From contig CBDAPL010000001.1 in the NCBI GenBank assembly GCA_965198495.1, forward strand, positions 1,736,001 through 1,800,000: a DNA stretch of 64,000 nt, given 5' to 3'. The position numbers were made by a program, and so were the translations under genes. The notes beneath the pieces are model-generated. The model saw only the letters and a program-made list of their open reading frames with translations, ran no database searches and was not told the origin of the DNA. Origin of the DNA: RH-AL1 sp965198495. GTDB taxonomy: Bacteria; Pseudomonadota; Alphaproteobacteria; Rhizobiales; Beijerinckiaceae. This document shows, piece by piece, positions 26,259 to 35,236 of this stretch (positions are counted from its first letter, which is position 1; the number at the start of each line of letters is the position of its first letter).

Positions 26259-28865
26259 ATGTCCTTCGTATCCTACGCCCAAAACTTCGAAGACGTCATG
26301 TTATGGCGCGCGCTCCGACATGTCGCTTCGGGGTTCTACATCGATGTCGGCGCGCACGATCCCATAAATGACAGTGTCACGGCAGCCTTCTACGAGAGAG
26401 GCTGGTCTGGGATCAACATAGAGCCTGTCCTTGAGCACTATCTCGCACTGTCGAACGCTCGTCCGCGTGACACCACCCTTCGTTTCGCTGTCGGCGAACA
26501 GGAGGGCAGTGATCCTATCTTCGTAATTTCGAGCACCGGCCTCTCGACCCTTGTCAAACATATTGCAGCCGACCACGCCGCAGCCGGTTTCGAAACTAAG
26601 GAAAGCTTGACCGAGGTTCAGACGCTCGCTCAGGTCTGCCGCGATCATGCACCTAACGAGATCCATTTCTTAAAGATCGATGTCGAGGGATCAGAACGGG
26701 CAGTCCTAGCCGGGGCGGATTTTGCGGCCTTTCGGCCCTGGATTGTAGTGGTCGAAGCCACCGCGCCAAATAGTCAGGTCCCGACGCATGCGGATTGGGA
26801 GCCGCTGTTAATCGCGGCGAGCTATCGGCCTGTCTGGTTTGATGGGTTGAACCAGTTCTACGTTGCAATCGAGCACGAGGAGCTCGTGCCGGCTTTCTCG
26901 TCACCGCCCAACGTATTCGACAGGTTCGTGCGTTACATGCAGCTCGCGCCCGCCGTCGCGGTGCCACCGCATCAGCAGGTGCTCGTGCCGCCGGCCTTTG
27001 ATGAACCGGCCAGTATCGACGACCAGGAGCGGATTGCAATGACATTGCGCTGTAGCGATGCCGATTGCCTGCCGAGAGTCGACGAAGCAGGCCGGGTTCT
27101 AGAGGAGCCGGACGGCACCCGCGTCCAGATAATGCACAACGGTCTAAAGGTATTAGCCGACGGCTATTGTGGCGCCTGGATGACGCAGCTGATTGGAAGT
27201 GCGCGCGGCTGTCACGAGCCTCAAGAGGAGCGGGTCTTCTACGAAGTCATGCGTGCTATGCCGTCGGACGCAACTATGATCGAACTTGGCGGCTTCTGGG
27301 CTTTCTACACGCTATGGTTTCTCAAAGACGCGCCAGAGCGCAAGGCCGTCGTTGTGGAGCCGGATCCGAGCCACCTCGCCGTCGGGATGCGCAATGCTTC
27401 GCTTAACCGCCTGTCGCCTCACTTCCGCATCGGTTTTGCAGCCGGCGAGGCGGCCCCGCTTCAGTTGTTTCGGACCGAAGCGTCGGGAATGCTTTCTTTG
27501 CCGCGCCTCTCTGTCGCACAGCTCATGAACGAGCATGGCTTTGACACGCTTGATGTTTTGCACTGCGATATTCAAGGATCCGAACTCGACGTTCTTGAGA
27601 GCTGCCGGACGATCTTCGAGCAGGGGAGGATTCGCTGGGTCTTCGTATCGACCCATTCTCTTCAGATCACGGGCGACCCGCTAACGCACCAGCGCTGCCT
27701 GCGCCTTCTCCAAGCCTGCGGCGCCACCATTGAAGCTGAACACGACATACACGAGTCTTTCAGTGGCGACGGCATGATCGTCGCCCGCTTCGGGGCCGCA
27801 TTACAGCAATGGATACCTGTCGAAATCAGCTACAACCGCTATGCGCAAAGCTTATTTCGTCACCCTCTGTTCGATTTGGCCGAACGGCAAGCAACGAGCT
27901 TCAACGACGGCGAGATCGTTGCGGCCAGCTACAGCACTCTACTACGTCGCGATGCAAACCAACAGGAGGTGGGCCACTGGCAGCAGTATCTCCGCAATAA
28001 CCGGGAACTCCGCAGCTTCTTTAACCTCGTTCTTGAAAGTCCGGAATACCAAGACCTTAAGTCTCCGCTGCCTCCTGCCGGCAAGCTAGTAACCTGCGGT
28101 GTGCAACTCGTCATTGCGGAGAACAGTCCGCTTGGTCGCGTTGGCGAGATGTTGTACGCGCCCTACGACAAATGCATTCTTCCAACAATCATGCGTGACG
28201 GTGCATGGCAGCCGGAAGAGCTCGCCTTTGCATCTCGCCACATCCGGCCGGACCGCTTCTACACGCTCCTCGACATCGGCGCGAACATCGGCCTGTTCTC
28301 CCGGCAGATGCTGACCGCCTTCTCGAACATTGCGCGCTGTGTGTGCATCGAGCCAGACCAGTCCAACTTCGCTCATTTGCAACTAAACCTGCAATCGTTT
28401 ATGCCAAAGGTGAGTATGGTCAACATTGCTCTGGGCGCAGTCACCTCGCGGCAGGACTTCTACAGGGACAACGACAACTGCGGAAACTATTCGCTTCAGG
28501 CGGACTCGGTGCGTAACCAGGCGCATGGCGTCACGCATGTGGACGTCCTCGCCGTCAAGGAATGGGCATCCAGCGCCGAGGCGAGCCTCGGCAGCGAAGA
28601 GATCATCTGGAAGTCAGACACTCAGGGCTACGACGAATTGATCGTAAGCCTCATGCCTGCCGGCATCTGGGCCAGGGTCGCATTCGCCGTCATCGAGCTC
28701 TTCCGGATCGAGAAACCGCTATTCGATCGCGAGGTCTTCGCCCAGAGGATCGACGAATTCCCCAACAAGTCGATCGGCCTCCATACGCCCGCAACCACGG
28801 CGGAGGTGCTCACCTTCTTGTCCGGCTCCGATTTCGGCCATGACGATCTATACCTCTGGCGATGA
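26259..28865 (+). CDS. Triple FkbM-type methyltransferase fusion with a DUF4214-like module
   Basis: 868 residues. Three separate FkbM-like methyltransferase units can be seen. Unit 1 has FYIDVGAHDP (about residue 25) and FLKIDVEGSE. Unit 2 has MIELGGFWAFYTLWFL (about 340) and VLHCDIQGSE. Unit 3 has LLDIGANIGLFSRQML (about 669) and IIWKSDTQGYDE. Between units 2 and 3, at about 549-592, a DUF4214-like stretch (ASYSTLLRRDANQQEV, LESPEYQ) occurs. ATG 26259 gives MSFVSYAQNFEDVMLWRAL, the usual FkbM beginning. The units differ from one another, so this is not a recent tandem duplication. The likely role is methylation of one glycan at several positions. Motif I of unit 2 is atypical (ELGGFW). Confidence 0.85.
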   Translation: MSFVSYAQNFEDVMLWRALRHVASGFYIDVGAHDPINDSVTAAFYERGWSGINIEPVLEHYLALSNARPRDTTLRFAVGEQEGSDPIFVISSTGLSTLVKHIAADHAAAGFETKESLTEVQTLAQVCRDHAPNEIHFLKIDVEGSERAVLAGADFAAFRPWIVVVEATAPNSQVPTHADWEPLLIAASYRPVWFDGLNQFYVAIEHEELVPAFSSPPNVFDRFVRYMQLAPAVAVPPHQQVLVPPAFDEPASIDDQERIAMTLRCSDADCLPRVDEAGRVLEEPDGTRVQIMHNGLKVLADGYCGAWMTQLIGSARGCHEPQEERVFYEVMRAMPSDATMIELGGFWAFYTLWFLKDAPERKAVVVEPDPSHLAVGMRNASLNRLSPHFRIGFAAGEAAPLQLFRTEASGMLSLPRLSVAQLMNEHGFDTLDVLHCDIQGSELDVLESCRTIFEQGRIRWVFVSTHSLQITGDPLTHQRCLRLLQACGATIEAEHDIHESFSGDGMIVARFGAALQQWIPVEISYNRYAQSLFRHPLFDLAERQATSFNDGEIVAASYSTLLRRDANQQEVGHWQQYLRNNRELRSFFNLVLESPEYQDLKSPLPPAGKLVTCGVQLVIAENSPLGRVGEMLYAPYDKCILPTIMRDGAWQPEELAFASRHIRPDRFYTLLDIGANIGLFSRQMLTAFSNIARCVCIEPDQSNFAHLQLNLQSFMPKVSMVNIALGAVTSRQDFYRDNDNCGNYSLQADSVRNQAHGVTHVDVLAVKEWASSAEASLGSEEIIWKSDTQGYDELIVSLMPAGIWARVAFAVIELFRIEKPLFDREVFAQRIDEFPNKSIGLHTPATTAEVLTFLSGSDFGHDDLYLWR

Positions 28866-29326
28866 TTAGGTACGATATTGCCACGTGCGGAGTGTACAGA
28901 TCTGCTAGTCTTTTTTGCTGGCGCGAGATCTGAGGAATTTGAAAATTACCCAGCCTATGTTGAGCTTGTCGCTGCGAACCAAAAAACTTCGACACCGAAG
29001 CGATATGAGGCGACTCTCGTGTACGGTGATGCTAGTTGCGGAAGCGGCAACGTAAGCTGTTGGTTGAAAAACAAAGCTCGGATGAACTGAACACCTTTGG
29101 CGGATTTTGCGACGCAATTGGCGGAGTAGGATCACCGGTTGGCGAAGACTTCTTCAAAGGCATGGCGTTCGCGACAGCAATTTAGATAATCTTGATCCTT
29201 TCTCCTCTGATCATTTCTCTACCAATTCTGCTTCATGAGAAAATGGCTGACGAATCTTAAACTAAGCTGCAAATGAACAGGCGTCTCAACGCTGGCTGAC
29301 TGGATGGGGAGCGGTCAGTATTGCCC
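28866..29326. other. No recognisable gene (about 460 bp)
   Basis: AT-richer stretch between the methyltransferase and the IS66 relic. A + strand frame of 70 codons starting at 28878 shows no family resemblance. Confidence 0.4.
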
Positions 29327-29500
29327 TAGAGCCGATGGTGGACGACCTCATAAAGGCCCACGTCCTGGCGGCGCAGCGGCTCCATGTCGATGACACTGGT
29401 CCCGGTTTTGGCGAAGGGGAACACCAGGGACCGAGCAGCTATGGACCGCGGTTCGCGACGATCGGCCCTTTTGCGGTGTCGATCCGCCAGTTGCCTTCTA
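29327..29500 (+). mobile_element. IS66 transposase (TnpC) remnant
   Basis: Fragments on the + strand match the IS66 TnpC core: DDLIKAHVLAAQRLHVDDT, then in the next frame VPVLAKGNT, then in the third LWTAVRDDRPFCG. The order and spacing are those of TnpC, but two frame changes occur in about 100 bp. It stops exactly at the inverted repeat of the IS5 element at 29501, which therefore inserted into or beside an IS66 copy. Confidence 0.72.
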
Positions 29501-30346
29501 GGGTCAGGGTTCATTCGCATTACAGCCAGAAGATGACGGTGGCTGCGATGACGATGGCGGACATGAAGGTGTGGGCGCAACGATCGTAGCGGGTGGCGAC
29601 GCGGCGCCAGTCCTTGAGGCGGCCGAACATGTTCTCGACCTTGCGGCGGAGCTTGTAGATCGCGCGGTCGTAGGCGTGCTGGACCTTGCGGGTTTTGCGC
29701 GGCGGGATGCAGCGTGATGCCCTTGTCCTCGAGGGCGGCGCGGTAGCCGTCGCTGTCGTACCCCTTGTCGGCGACGAGAACATCGGCCTGGGGCAGAGCG
29801 TCGAGCAGGACGGCGGCGCCCTCGTGATCGCTGACTTTGCCACCCGTCAACAGCAGCGCGACGGGGCGGCCCTCGCCGTCGCAGACGGCGTGCAGCTTTG
29901 AGTGAGGCCGCCCTTCGTGCGTCCGATATGGCGGGGTAGAGGCCTTTTTAAAAAGGCTCGCCGCGGTGCGGTGCGCCTTGAGGTGGGTGGCATCGATCAT
30001 CAGGAGATCGGGTTCTCCGGCCCGGCCCGCGAGCGCGGCGAAAATGCGGTCGAACACGCCGAGGCGGCTCCAGCGCACGAAGCGATTGTACAGCGTCTTG
30101 TGCGGGCCGTAGTGGGGTGGCGCATCGCGCCAGCGCATTCCGGTGCCGATCACGTGGACGATGCCGCTGAGCACGCGCCGATCATCGACGCGGGCGATGC
30201 CGTGCGACAACGGGAAGTACGGTTCGATCCGCGCCATCTGCGCATCCGAGAGCCACAACGAATCATCCATGAAGCGCACCTCCGCGCCGCATGGAATCAG
30301 CAGATCGAGGAGGCTGGAAGCCCTTGGCGTTAATGGGTCCTGAGCC
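29501..30346 (-). mobile_element. IS5-family (IS427-like) insertion sequence, about 846 bp
   Basis: Ends are imperfect inverted repeats: GGGTCAGGGTTCATTCGC at 29501 and, read inward from 30346, GGCTCAGGACCCATTAAC (12 of 18 match). Both sides carry TA within CTAG (29498-29501 and 30346-30349), the TA duplication at a YTAR-type target usual for the IS427 group. Length and a single minus-strand transposase fit this group. Confidence 0.78.
29520..30279 (-). pseudogene. IS427-like transposase, frameshifted
   Basis: The first part reads as one frame from the start (LWLSDAQMARIEPYFP, GTGMRWRDAPPHYGPHKTLY, LLMIDATHLKAHRTAASLF, HAVCDGEGRP, VLVADKGYDSDGYRAAL). Near 29718 the expected CIPPRKTRKVQHAYD appears in another frame and continues through RIENMFGRLKDWRR-type sequence (here KVENMFGRLKDWRRVATRYD) to IAATVIFWL. 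The family can use programmed frameshifting, and a T5A5 run lies at 29943-29952, but the break is far from it, so a disabling indel is more likely. Confidence 0.78.
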
Positions 30347-30494
30347 TAGTTTGACCAATGCAGCTTCGCGCAACGCGGCTCTTCGGCGTGTCTCCTTTCC
30401 TCACTACAGACGGTAGCATAGAGTGGTTCAAAAAGGTATTTATGTTACTCGGAAAAGCCTTCCCAGCTTAGCCGATTTATCTTAATGGATGAAA

Positions 30495-30836
30495 CTAGAT
30501 GAATGAGCTTTTCTTCGTCTCATGCCGAATAATTCCAATGTTATTTGCTATTGATAACGCTTTGAGCGTCTCCAGTAAGACCGTTGAAACAATATCGGCA
30601 AGTGAGCGCCGCCTGGTTGCCGATCTTATACTTGTCGAAGATCTCATTCCGGCCTCCAAGAGATCAAGTCGTTTTTCGCTGCTGCGCAAAGAATCTCTTA
30701 CGTCCTCACTAGATCCCTCCAATTTTATGTCAAGATACTTCAAGAAATCTTCAATCCTTGCAAAGCGCTGAGCTGGTATAATTTCGGGGATTATCTCATT
30801 TAAGAGAGGTCCAAGAATAGGCGCCATCCCGATCAA
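30495..30836 (-). CDS. Small helical protein resembling the N-terminal part of DUF4393/Abi-alpha-type proteins
   Basis: 113 residues from ATG 30836. The frame is open back to about 30929 without another ATG, and that part also looks coding (FACPFGKLPPLGETKRDSA), so the true start may be a non-ATG codon upstream. LGPLLNEIIPEIIPAQRFAR followed by FLKYLDIKL resembles the PNQR-type helix pair of DUF4393 proteins, a family that includes abortive-infection-like members. The segment is much more AT-rich than the genome and sits 147 bp from the 3' end of a tRNA gene. It may be a truncated remnant of a longer gene. Confidence 0.45.
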   Translation of the reverse strand: MIGMAPILGPLLNEIIPEIIPAQRFARIEDFLKYLDIKLEGSSEDVRDSLRSSEKRLDLLEAGMRSSTSIRSATRRRSLADIVSTVLLETLKALSIANNIGIIRHETKKSSFI

Positions 30837-30983
30837 ACCGCGACCTAGCGCAACTGCGCTATCGCGTTTAGTTTCGCCGAGCGGGGGGAGCTTTCCGAAC
30901 GGACAAGCAAATTCTCCGTTACCCGCTGAGTTACCCTAAGTAAGCGCGCTTCAAATCTCAAAGCACTCAGTGATTGTTCTTAT

Positions 30984-31059
<76 letters not shown>

Positions 31060-31280
31060 GACCGTTTTCGAGACCCGCTGGGCAGGGTCGCGTCCGTGCC
31101 GACAGCGTCGACAGAGGGCGCGGATATAACGGCTATGACAGCCTGCGACAAGCGCTTTGTCGCGGCGGCCGGGTGCGGTTCGGACGCGCCAGGGTCTCGC
31201 GCGACGCGCGATCCATCTTGTGTCGAGTCGCGCGTCTCGTCGCGATCCACGCCGATCTCGGGCACGGTTCGTCGGCGAAC

Positions 31281-33431
31281 TCAGGCCGCCGTCGCCGCGG
31301 CTTCGACCATCGTCTCGCACCCGGCGCGTTTCAGGCAGACATCGATCGCATCGGTGAGGCTCGACACACAGCTGTCGCAGCGCACGTCGCCGCAAAGGCC
31401 CGCCGCGCGCGCGGCATCGGTCTCCGGCATCCAGAACGCCGAGACGATCGGCACGCCGGGCACGCGCCGGCGCAGACGGCGCACCGCGAAACGCGCCTGC
31501 GAGATCTTCAGGTCGGCGTCGAGAAGAGAGAGGATCACGAGCTTGATTTCGGCATCGGCGAGATCGGTGATCTCGGTCGCCATCAGGCTCTCCGCCGGCT
31601 CGACGTGCGCGCCGATCCCGCGTCGCCCGAGCAGATCGGCGAGGAGGCGCGCCGCCGCCTCGTCAAGCGGCGTGCGCCCGGCGAAGCACACCACGCTCTT
31701 TGGTCGTCGCCATGTCTTGTCGATCGTCGTCTTGTCGATCGTCGTCTTGTCGATCGTCGTCTTGTCGATCGTCGTCTTGTCGATCGTCGTCTTGTCGATC
31801 GTCGTCTTGTCGATCGTCGTCTTGTCGATCGTCGTCTTGTCGGCTGTCGTCTTGTCGGTTGTCGTCTTGTCGATCGTCGCCGCGGGTCGGATCGGGGGCG
31901 CCGGATCCTGCCGGACCTTGTCTTCGAGCGACGCAAGCGCCTCGTTCGATGCTGGCCCGATGACATCCTCGAGCTTGTCGGGCTCCTGTTCCGCGAGATC
32001 GTCGACGAGGTCGCGCATGGCGTCGCGGATGCGCCCCTGGCGCTGTTCCTCCAGGACGCCGCGGCGCACGTCGATCTGGGCGAGCAGAAGCGCCCGCATC
32101 GCGACCTGCTCGCAATAATCGAGCATCGTGTGCTGGCGCAGGTATTCGTCGGCATGGTCGGCGATCTCCGAAGGATCCCCCGCCAGCATGCGCTGGTAGA
32201 AGGTCTCGACCAGCGTCAACGGCGGCGCGTCGCCGAGGAGGACATCGAGAAAGGACAGCCGCTCGACATGTCGGCCCATGACGACCAAAATCACCGTTAG
32301 CGGTGTGGCCAGGACGAGACCAACCGGCCCCCAGAGCCAGGTCCAGAAGGTCGCCGAGGCGACGACCGCGATCGGCGAGATGCCGGTGTTGTGGCCGTAG
32401 ACCAGAGGTTCGATGGCCTGCCCGACGATCGCCTCCAAGATGACGAAGACGACCGCGGTCTCCACCACCATCGTCCAGCCCTCGCCCGCCGCCGCCGCCA
32501 TGGTCATCGGGAAGATCGCCGCCCCGAGCGAGCCGATATAAGGGATGAAGCGCATGAACGTCGCGACGATGCCCCACAGGATCGCGCTCGGCACGCCGAT
32601 GATCGCCAGGGCCGCCGCGACGATCGCGCCGAAGCCGGTGTTGAGCAGCACCTGCGCCAGGAAATAGCGGCTGAGCCGCCGCGCCGCGTCGTTCATCGCC
32701 AGCGTCGTGCGCTGCAGGTCGCCGAAGCCGACGAGGCGTATGAAGCGGTTGCGCAGGTCCTCGCGCTGCATGAGGATGAAGACGATGAAGATCGCCACGA
32801 AGGCGGCGGTGGCGAGCGGCGAGGCGGCCGTGCCGACGGCGGCCTGGAGGATCGTCAGGACGCCCGGCGCCGGCTCCACGACCTCGACGGGGATCGGCGC
32901 CTTGCCGCCGGGTTGATCGCTCGCCTTCAGCTCGCCCTCGTCGGCCGGCTTCGGCGTGGGAAAAAGCCTCGGCTTCGGCTTGTCGCCCTGACCGGACGGC
33001 GACATCTTCGCGACATCGGCGATCGTCGCGTCGAGCTTGTGCAGCACGGGATTGTTGGCGGCGAAGTTCTGCAGCCCGCGCACTTTCGCGGCGACCGTCG
33101 CCTGATATTTCGGGGCGTCGGCGGCGAGGTCGGATATCTGCTTGGCGAGGATCGCGCCCAGGCCGACCGCCACAAGGAACGCCGAGAGCACGACGATGCC
33201 GACGGCGATCCGCTTGCCGATACCGAGCTTGCGAAGCGCCTTGACCAAGGGCGCGAGCACGAAGCTCAGCAGTATGGCGATGGCGACCGGTACCAGGATT
33301 TCGCGCGCCAGGTAGAGGATCGCGATGACGAGGACGACGAGGATGGTGGTGGCGAGGAGATCGAGCGTGCGGGCGGGGTCGGGCGGGGCGGCCGGCGGGC
33401 GCGCGTCGGGTGCGGGAATCAGCGCGCTCAT
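31281..33431 (-). CDS. AI-2E family (PerM-like) membrane transporter with repeat linker and C-terminal soluble domain
   Basis: 716 residues from ATG 33431 (the frame allows GTG/ATG up to 33479). The first ~390 residues have about eight TM helices with family motifs (LLSFVLAPLVKALRKLG, RFIPYIGSLGAAIFP, LVYGHNTGISPIAVV, GPVGLVLATPLTVIL). Then comes a charged helical region, a run of ten DKTT(I/A/T) pentapeptides encoded by a 15-bp repeat (31713-31880), and a C-terminal alpha/beta domain (SVVCFAGRTPLDEAAARLL through CDSCVSSLTDAI) common in alphaproteobacterial members. Family members export autoinducer-like small molecules or ions; the substrate here is unknown. Confidence 0.85.
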   Translation of the reverse strand: MSALIPAPDARPPAAPPDPARTLDLLATTILVVLVIAILYLAREILVPVAIAILLSFVLAPLVKALRKLGIGKRIAVGIVVLSAFLVAVGLGAILAKQISDLAADAPKYQATVAAKVRGLQNFAANNPVLHKLDATIADVAKMSPSGQGDKPKPRLFPTPKPADEGELKASDQPGGKAPIPVEVVEPAPGVLTILQAAVGTAASPLATAAFVAIFIVFILMQREDLRNRFIRLVGFGDLQRTTLAMNDAARRLSRYFLAQVLLNTGFGAIVAAALAIIGVPSAILWGIVATFMRFIPYIGSLGAAIFPMTMAAAAGEGWTMVVETAVVFVILEAIVGQAIEPLVYGHNTGISPIAVVASATFWTWLWGPVGLVLATPLTVILVVMGRHVERLSFLDVLLGDAPPLTLVETFYQRMLAGDPSEIADHADEYLRQHTMLDYCEQVAMRALLLAQIDVRRGVLEEQRQGRIRDAMRDLVDDLAEQEPDKLEDVIGPASNEALASLEDKVRQDPAPPIRPAATIDKTTTDKTTADKTTIDKTTIDKTTIDKTTIDKTTIDKTTIDKTTIDKTTIDKTWRRPKSVVCFAGRTPLDEAAARLLADLLGRRGIGAHVEPAESLMATEITDLADAEIKLVILSLLDADLKISQARFAVRRLRRRVPGVPIVSAFWMPETDAARAAGLCGDVRCDSCVSSLTDAIDVCLKRAGCETMVEAAATAA
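31713..31880 (-). repeat. In-frame 15-bp tandem repeat (ten full copies) inside the AI-2E transporter gene
   Basis: The unit GTCTTGTCGATCGTC (read on +) is repeated with almost no variation. It encodes DKTTI on the minus strand; the two outermost C-side-to-N-side copies differ (DKTTT, DKTTA). The unit contains the palindrome CGATCG. Because 15 is a multiple of 3, copy-number change would keep the frame. Confidence 0.92.
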
Positions 33432-33656
33432 GGCCGCGCGGACCGCGATACTCCAGCGTCCGGCGCGACGATAGGGCATCGCGCAGACCAGGCCGTGTCA
33501 GGCATCGCTCGTTTCTCCGCCCCGCCGCTACGGCGCTACAACCGGCGTCTTCGCGCGCTGGTTCCGAGAGCGCCTTCGCGCTCAAGGACTTGACGCCCGG
33601 CGGCGAGATCATGATCTGTCATGAGACGCACAAGCCGGCCGGAGTCTGAGGAGGCC

Positions 33657-35162
33657 ATGGACGAACCCCGCGCGATCGAGGCGGATCAAGCGAAACGAGC
33701 GGAGGGTCGCGCGCCGATGGCGGCGCTGGCCGTGCTGCCGGTCTTTTTCGCCCTTGCCGGCAAGCGCGCGGTGATCGCCGGCGCGACCGAGCGGGCGGCG
33801 TGGAAGGCCGAGTTGCTGCAGGCGACCGGCGCCGATCTTCATGTCTACGCCGAGGCGCCCTGCGAGGAGATGCGCGCGCTGGCGGCGCAGTGTCCCAACG
33901 TGACGTTGCACGAGCGCCTCTGGGCGCCCGAGGACCTGAACGGCGCCGCGCTCGCGCTCGTCGACACGCTCGATGATGGCGAGGCCGCGTGCTTCCGCGC
34001 GGCGGCGCGGATGGCCGGCGCGCCGATGAACGCGATCGACAATCCGGCCTATTGCGATTTCCAGTTCGGCGCGATCGTCGACAGGTCGCCGCTGGTGATC
34101 GGAATCTCGACAAACGGCGCGGCGCCGGTGTTCGGCCAGGCCATTCGCGGGCGCCTCGAGACGCTGCTTCCGCCAAGCCTCCAGGCCTGGGCGCAGGCCG
34201 CGCGCGCCTGGCGGGAGCGGGTCGTGCCGCTCCATCTGCCGTTTCACGCGCGTCGCCTGTTCTGGGAGCGTTTTTCGCGCCGCGCGCTCGGCGCCGACGA
34301 CACGCCGCCGCGCGAGGCGGACTTCGACGCCTTTCTCGCTGCCGCCACCGGCGGTGACGTGGCGCGCGAAGGCGCGCTCGGCCGCGTCACACTCGTCGGC
34401 GCCGGCCCCGGCGATCCGGACCTCCTCACGCTGAAGGGCTTGCGTGCCCTGCAGGGGGCCGATGTCGTCCTCTACGACAACCTCGTGGCGCCGGCGATCG
34501 TCGACATGGCGCGTCGCGAGGCCCTCAAGATCGACGTGGGCAAGCGTGGCTACAAGCCGTCGTGCAAGCAGGACGAAATCACCGCGCAGATGATCGGCCT
34601 GGCGAGGTCCGGTAAACACGTGGTGCGCCTCAAGGGCGGCGATCCGATGATTTTCGGGCGCGCCAACGAGGAGATCGATGGGCTTGCCGCCGCGGGCGTC
34701 GCCGTGACGGTCGTGCCCGGCGTGACCGCCGCCTTGGGCGCCGCCGCCTCGCTCGGGATCTCGCTGACCGAACGCACGATCGCCCGCCGCTTGCAGTTCA
34801 TCACCGCCCACGCCAAGGACGGCCGCCTGCCGCAGGACATCGACTGGCGCGCGCTCTGCGATCCGCATGCCTCGACGGTGGTATACATGGGCGTGCGGAC
34901 CATGGACGCCCTGGTCGCGACGTTGCTCGCCCACGGCATGGCCGCGGACACGCCGGCCCTGCTCATCGAGAGCGCGACGCATGTCGGCGAGCGGCGCGTC
35001 TTCGGGCCAATCGCCGACATGCCGGCGAAGACCAGAGAGGCGGCGCCGGTCGGACCCTGCCTTTTGATGATCGGCCTCGTCTTCACGCAGCGAACGGGCG
35101 CGGCCACGACGGCCGCCGACCGGATGGCCGAGGCCACGATCCGCGAAGCGGCACTATCGTAG
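33657..35162 (+). CDS. cysG: Siroheme synthase CysG
   Basis: 501 residues, three activities in one chain. The N-terminal part (about 15-220) is the precorrin-2 dehydrogenase/ferrochelatase half (GKRAVIAGATERAAWKAELL, PLVIGISTNGAAPVFGQAIR). The C-terminal part (about 240-490) is SAM uroporphyrinogen III methyltransferase: VTLVGAGPGDPDLLTLKG, VVLYDNLV, KRGYKPSCKQDEI, RLKGGDPMIFGRANEE, VVPGVTAALGAAA. Siroheme serves sulfite and nitrite reductases. The N-terminal Rossmann motif reads GATERAA, where a GxGxxA pattern is usual, so the dehydrogenase half may be weak. ATG 33657 has GAGGAGG upstream. Confidence 0.93.
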   Translation: MDEPRAIEADQAKRAEGRAPMAALAVLPVFFALAGKRAVIAGATERAAWKAELLQATGADLHVYAEAPCEEMRALAAQCPNVTLHERLWAPEDLNGAALALVDTLDDGEAACFRAAARMAGAPMNAIDNPAYCDFQFGAIVDRSPLVIGISTNGAAPVFGQAIRGRLETLLPPSLQAWAQAARAWRERVVPLHLPFHARRLFWERFSRRALGADDTPPREADFDAFLAAATGGDVAREGALGRVTLVGAGPGDPDLLTLKGLRALQGADVVLYDNLVAPAIVDMARREALKIDVGKRGYKPSCKQDEITAQMIGLARSGKHVVRLKGGDPMIFGRANEEIDGLAAAGVAVTVVPGVTAALGAAASLGISLTERTIARRLQFITAHAKDGRLPQDIDWRALCDPHASTVVYMGVRTMDALVATLLAHGMAADTPALLIESATHVGERRVFGPIADMPAKTREAAPVGPCLLMIGLVFTQRTGAATTAADRMAEATIREAALS

Positions 35163-35236
35163 CGCTTCGGGGTTGTCGGAACGGCGACATTCCGACATGT
35201 CTCGGACCGCGACCATCTCTCGCGACCCGGTGAACA

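Noticed and set aside
29943..29952. T5A5 run as a programmed frameshift site in the IS transposase
   Set aside because: The reading stays in one frame across it; the actual frame change is about 230 bp further on, near 29718.
31663..33612. 649-codon minus-strand frame overlapping the AI-2E gene
   Set aside because: It is Arg/Gly-rich shadow coding of the real transporter frame; the transporter has family motifs and this has none.
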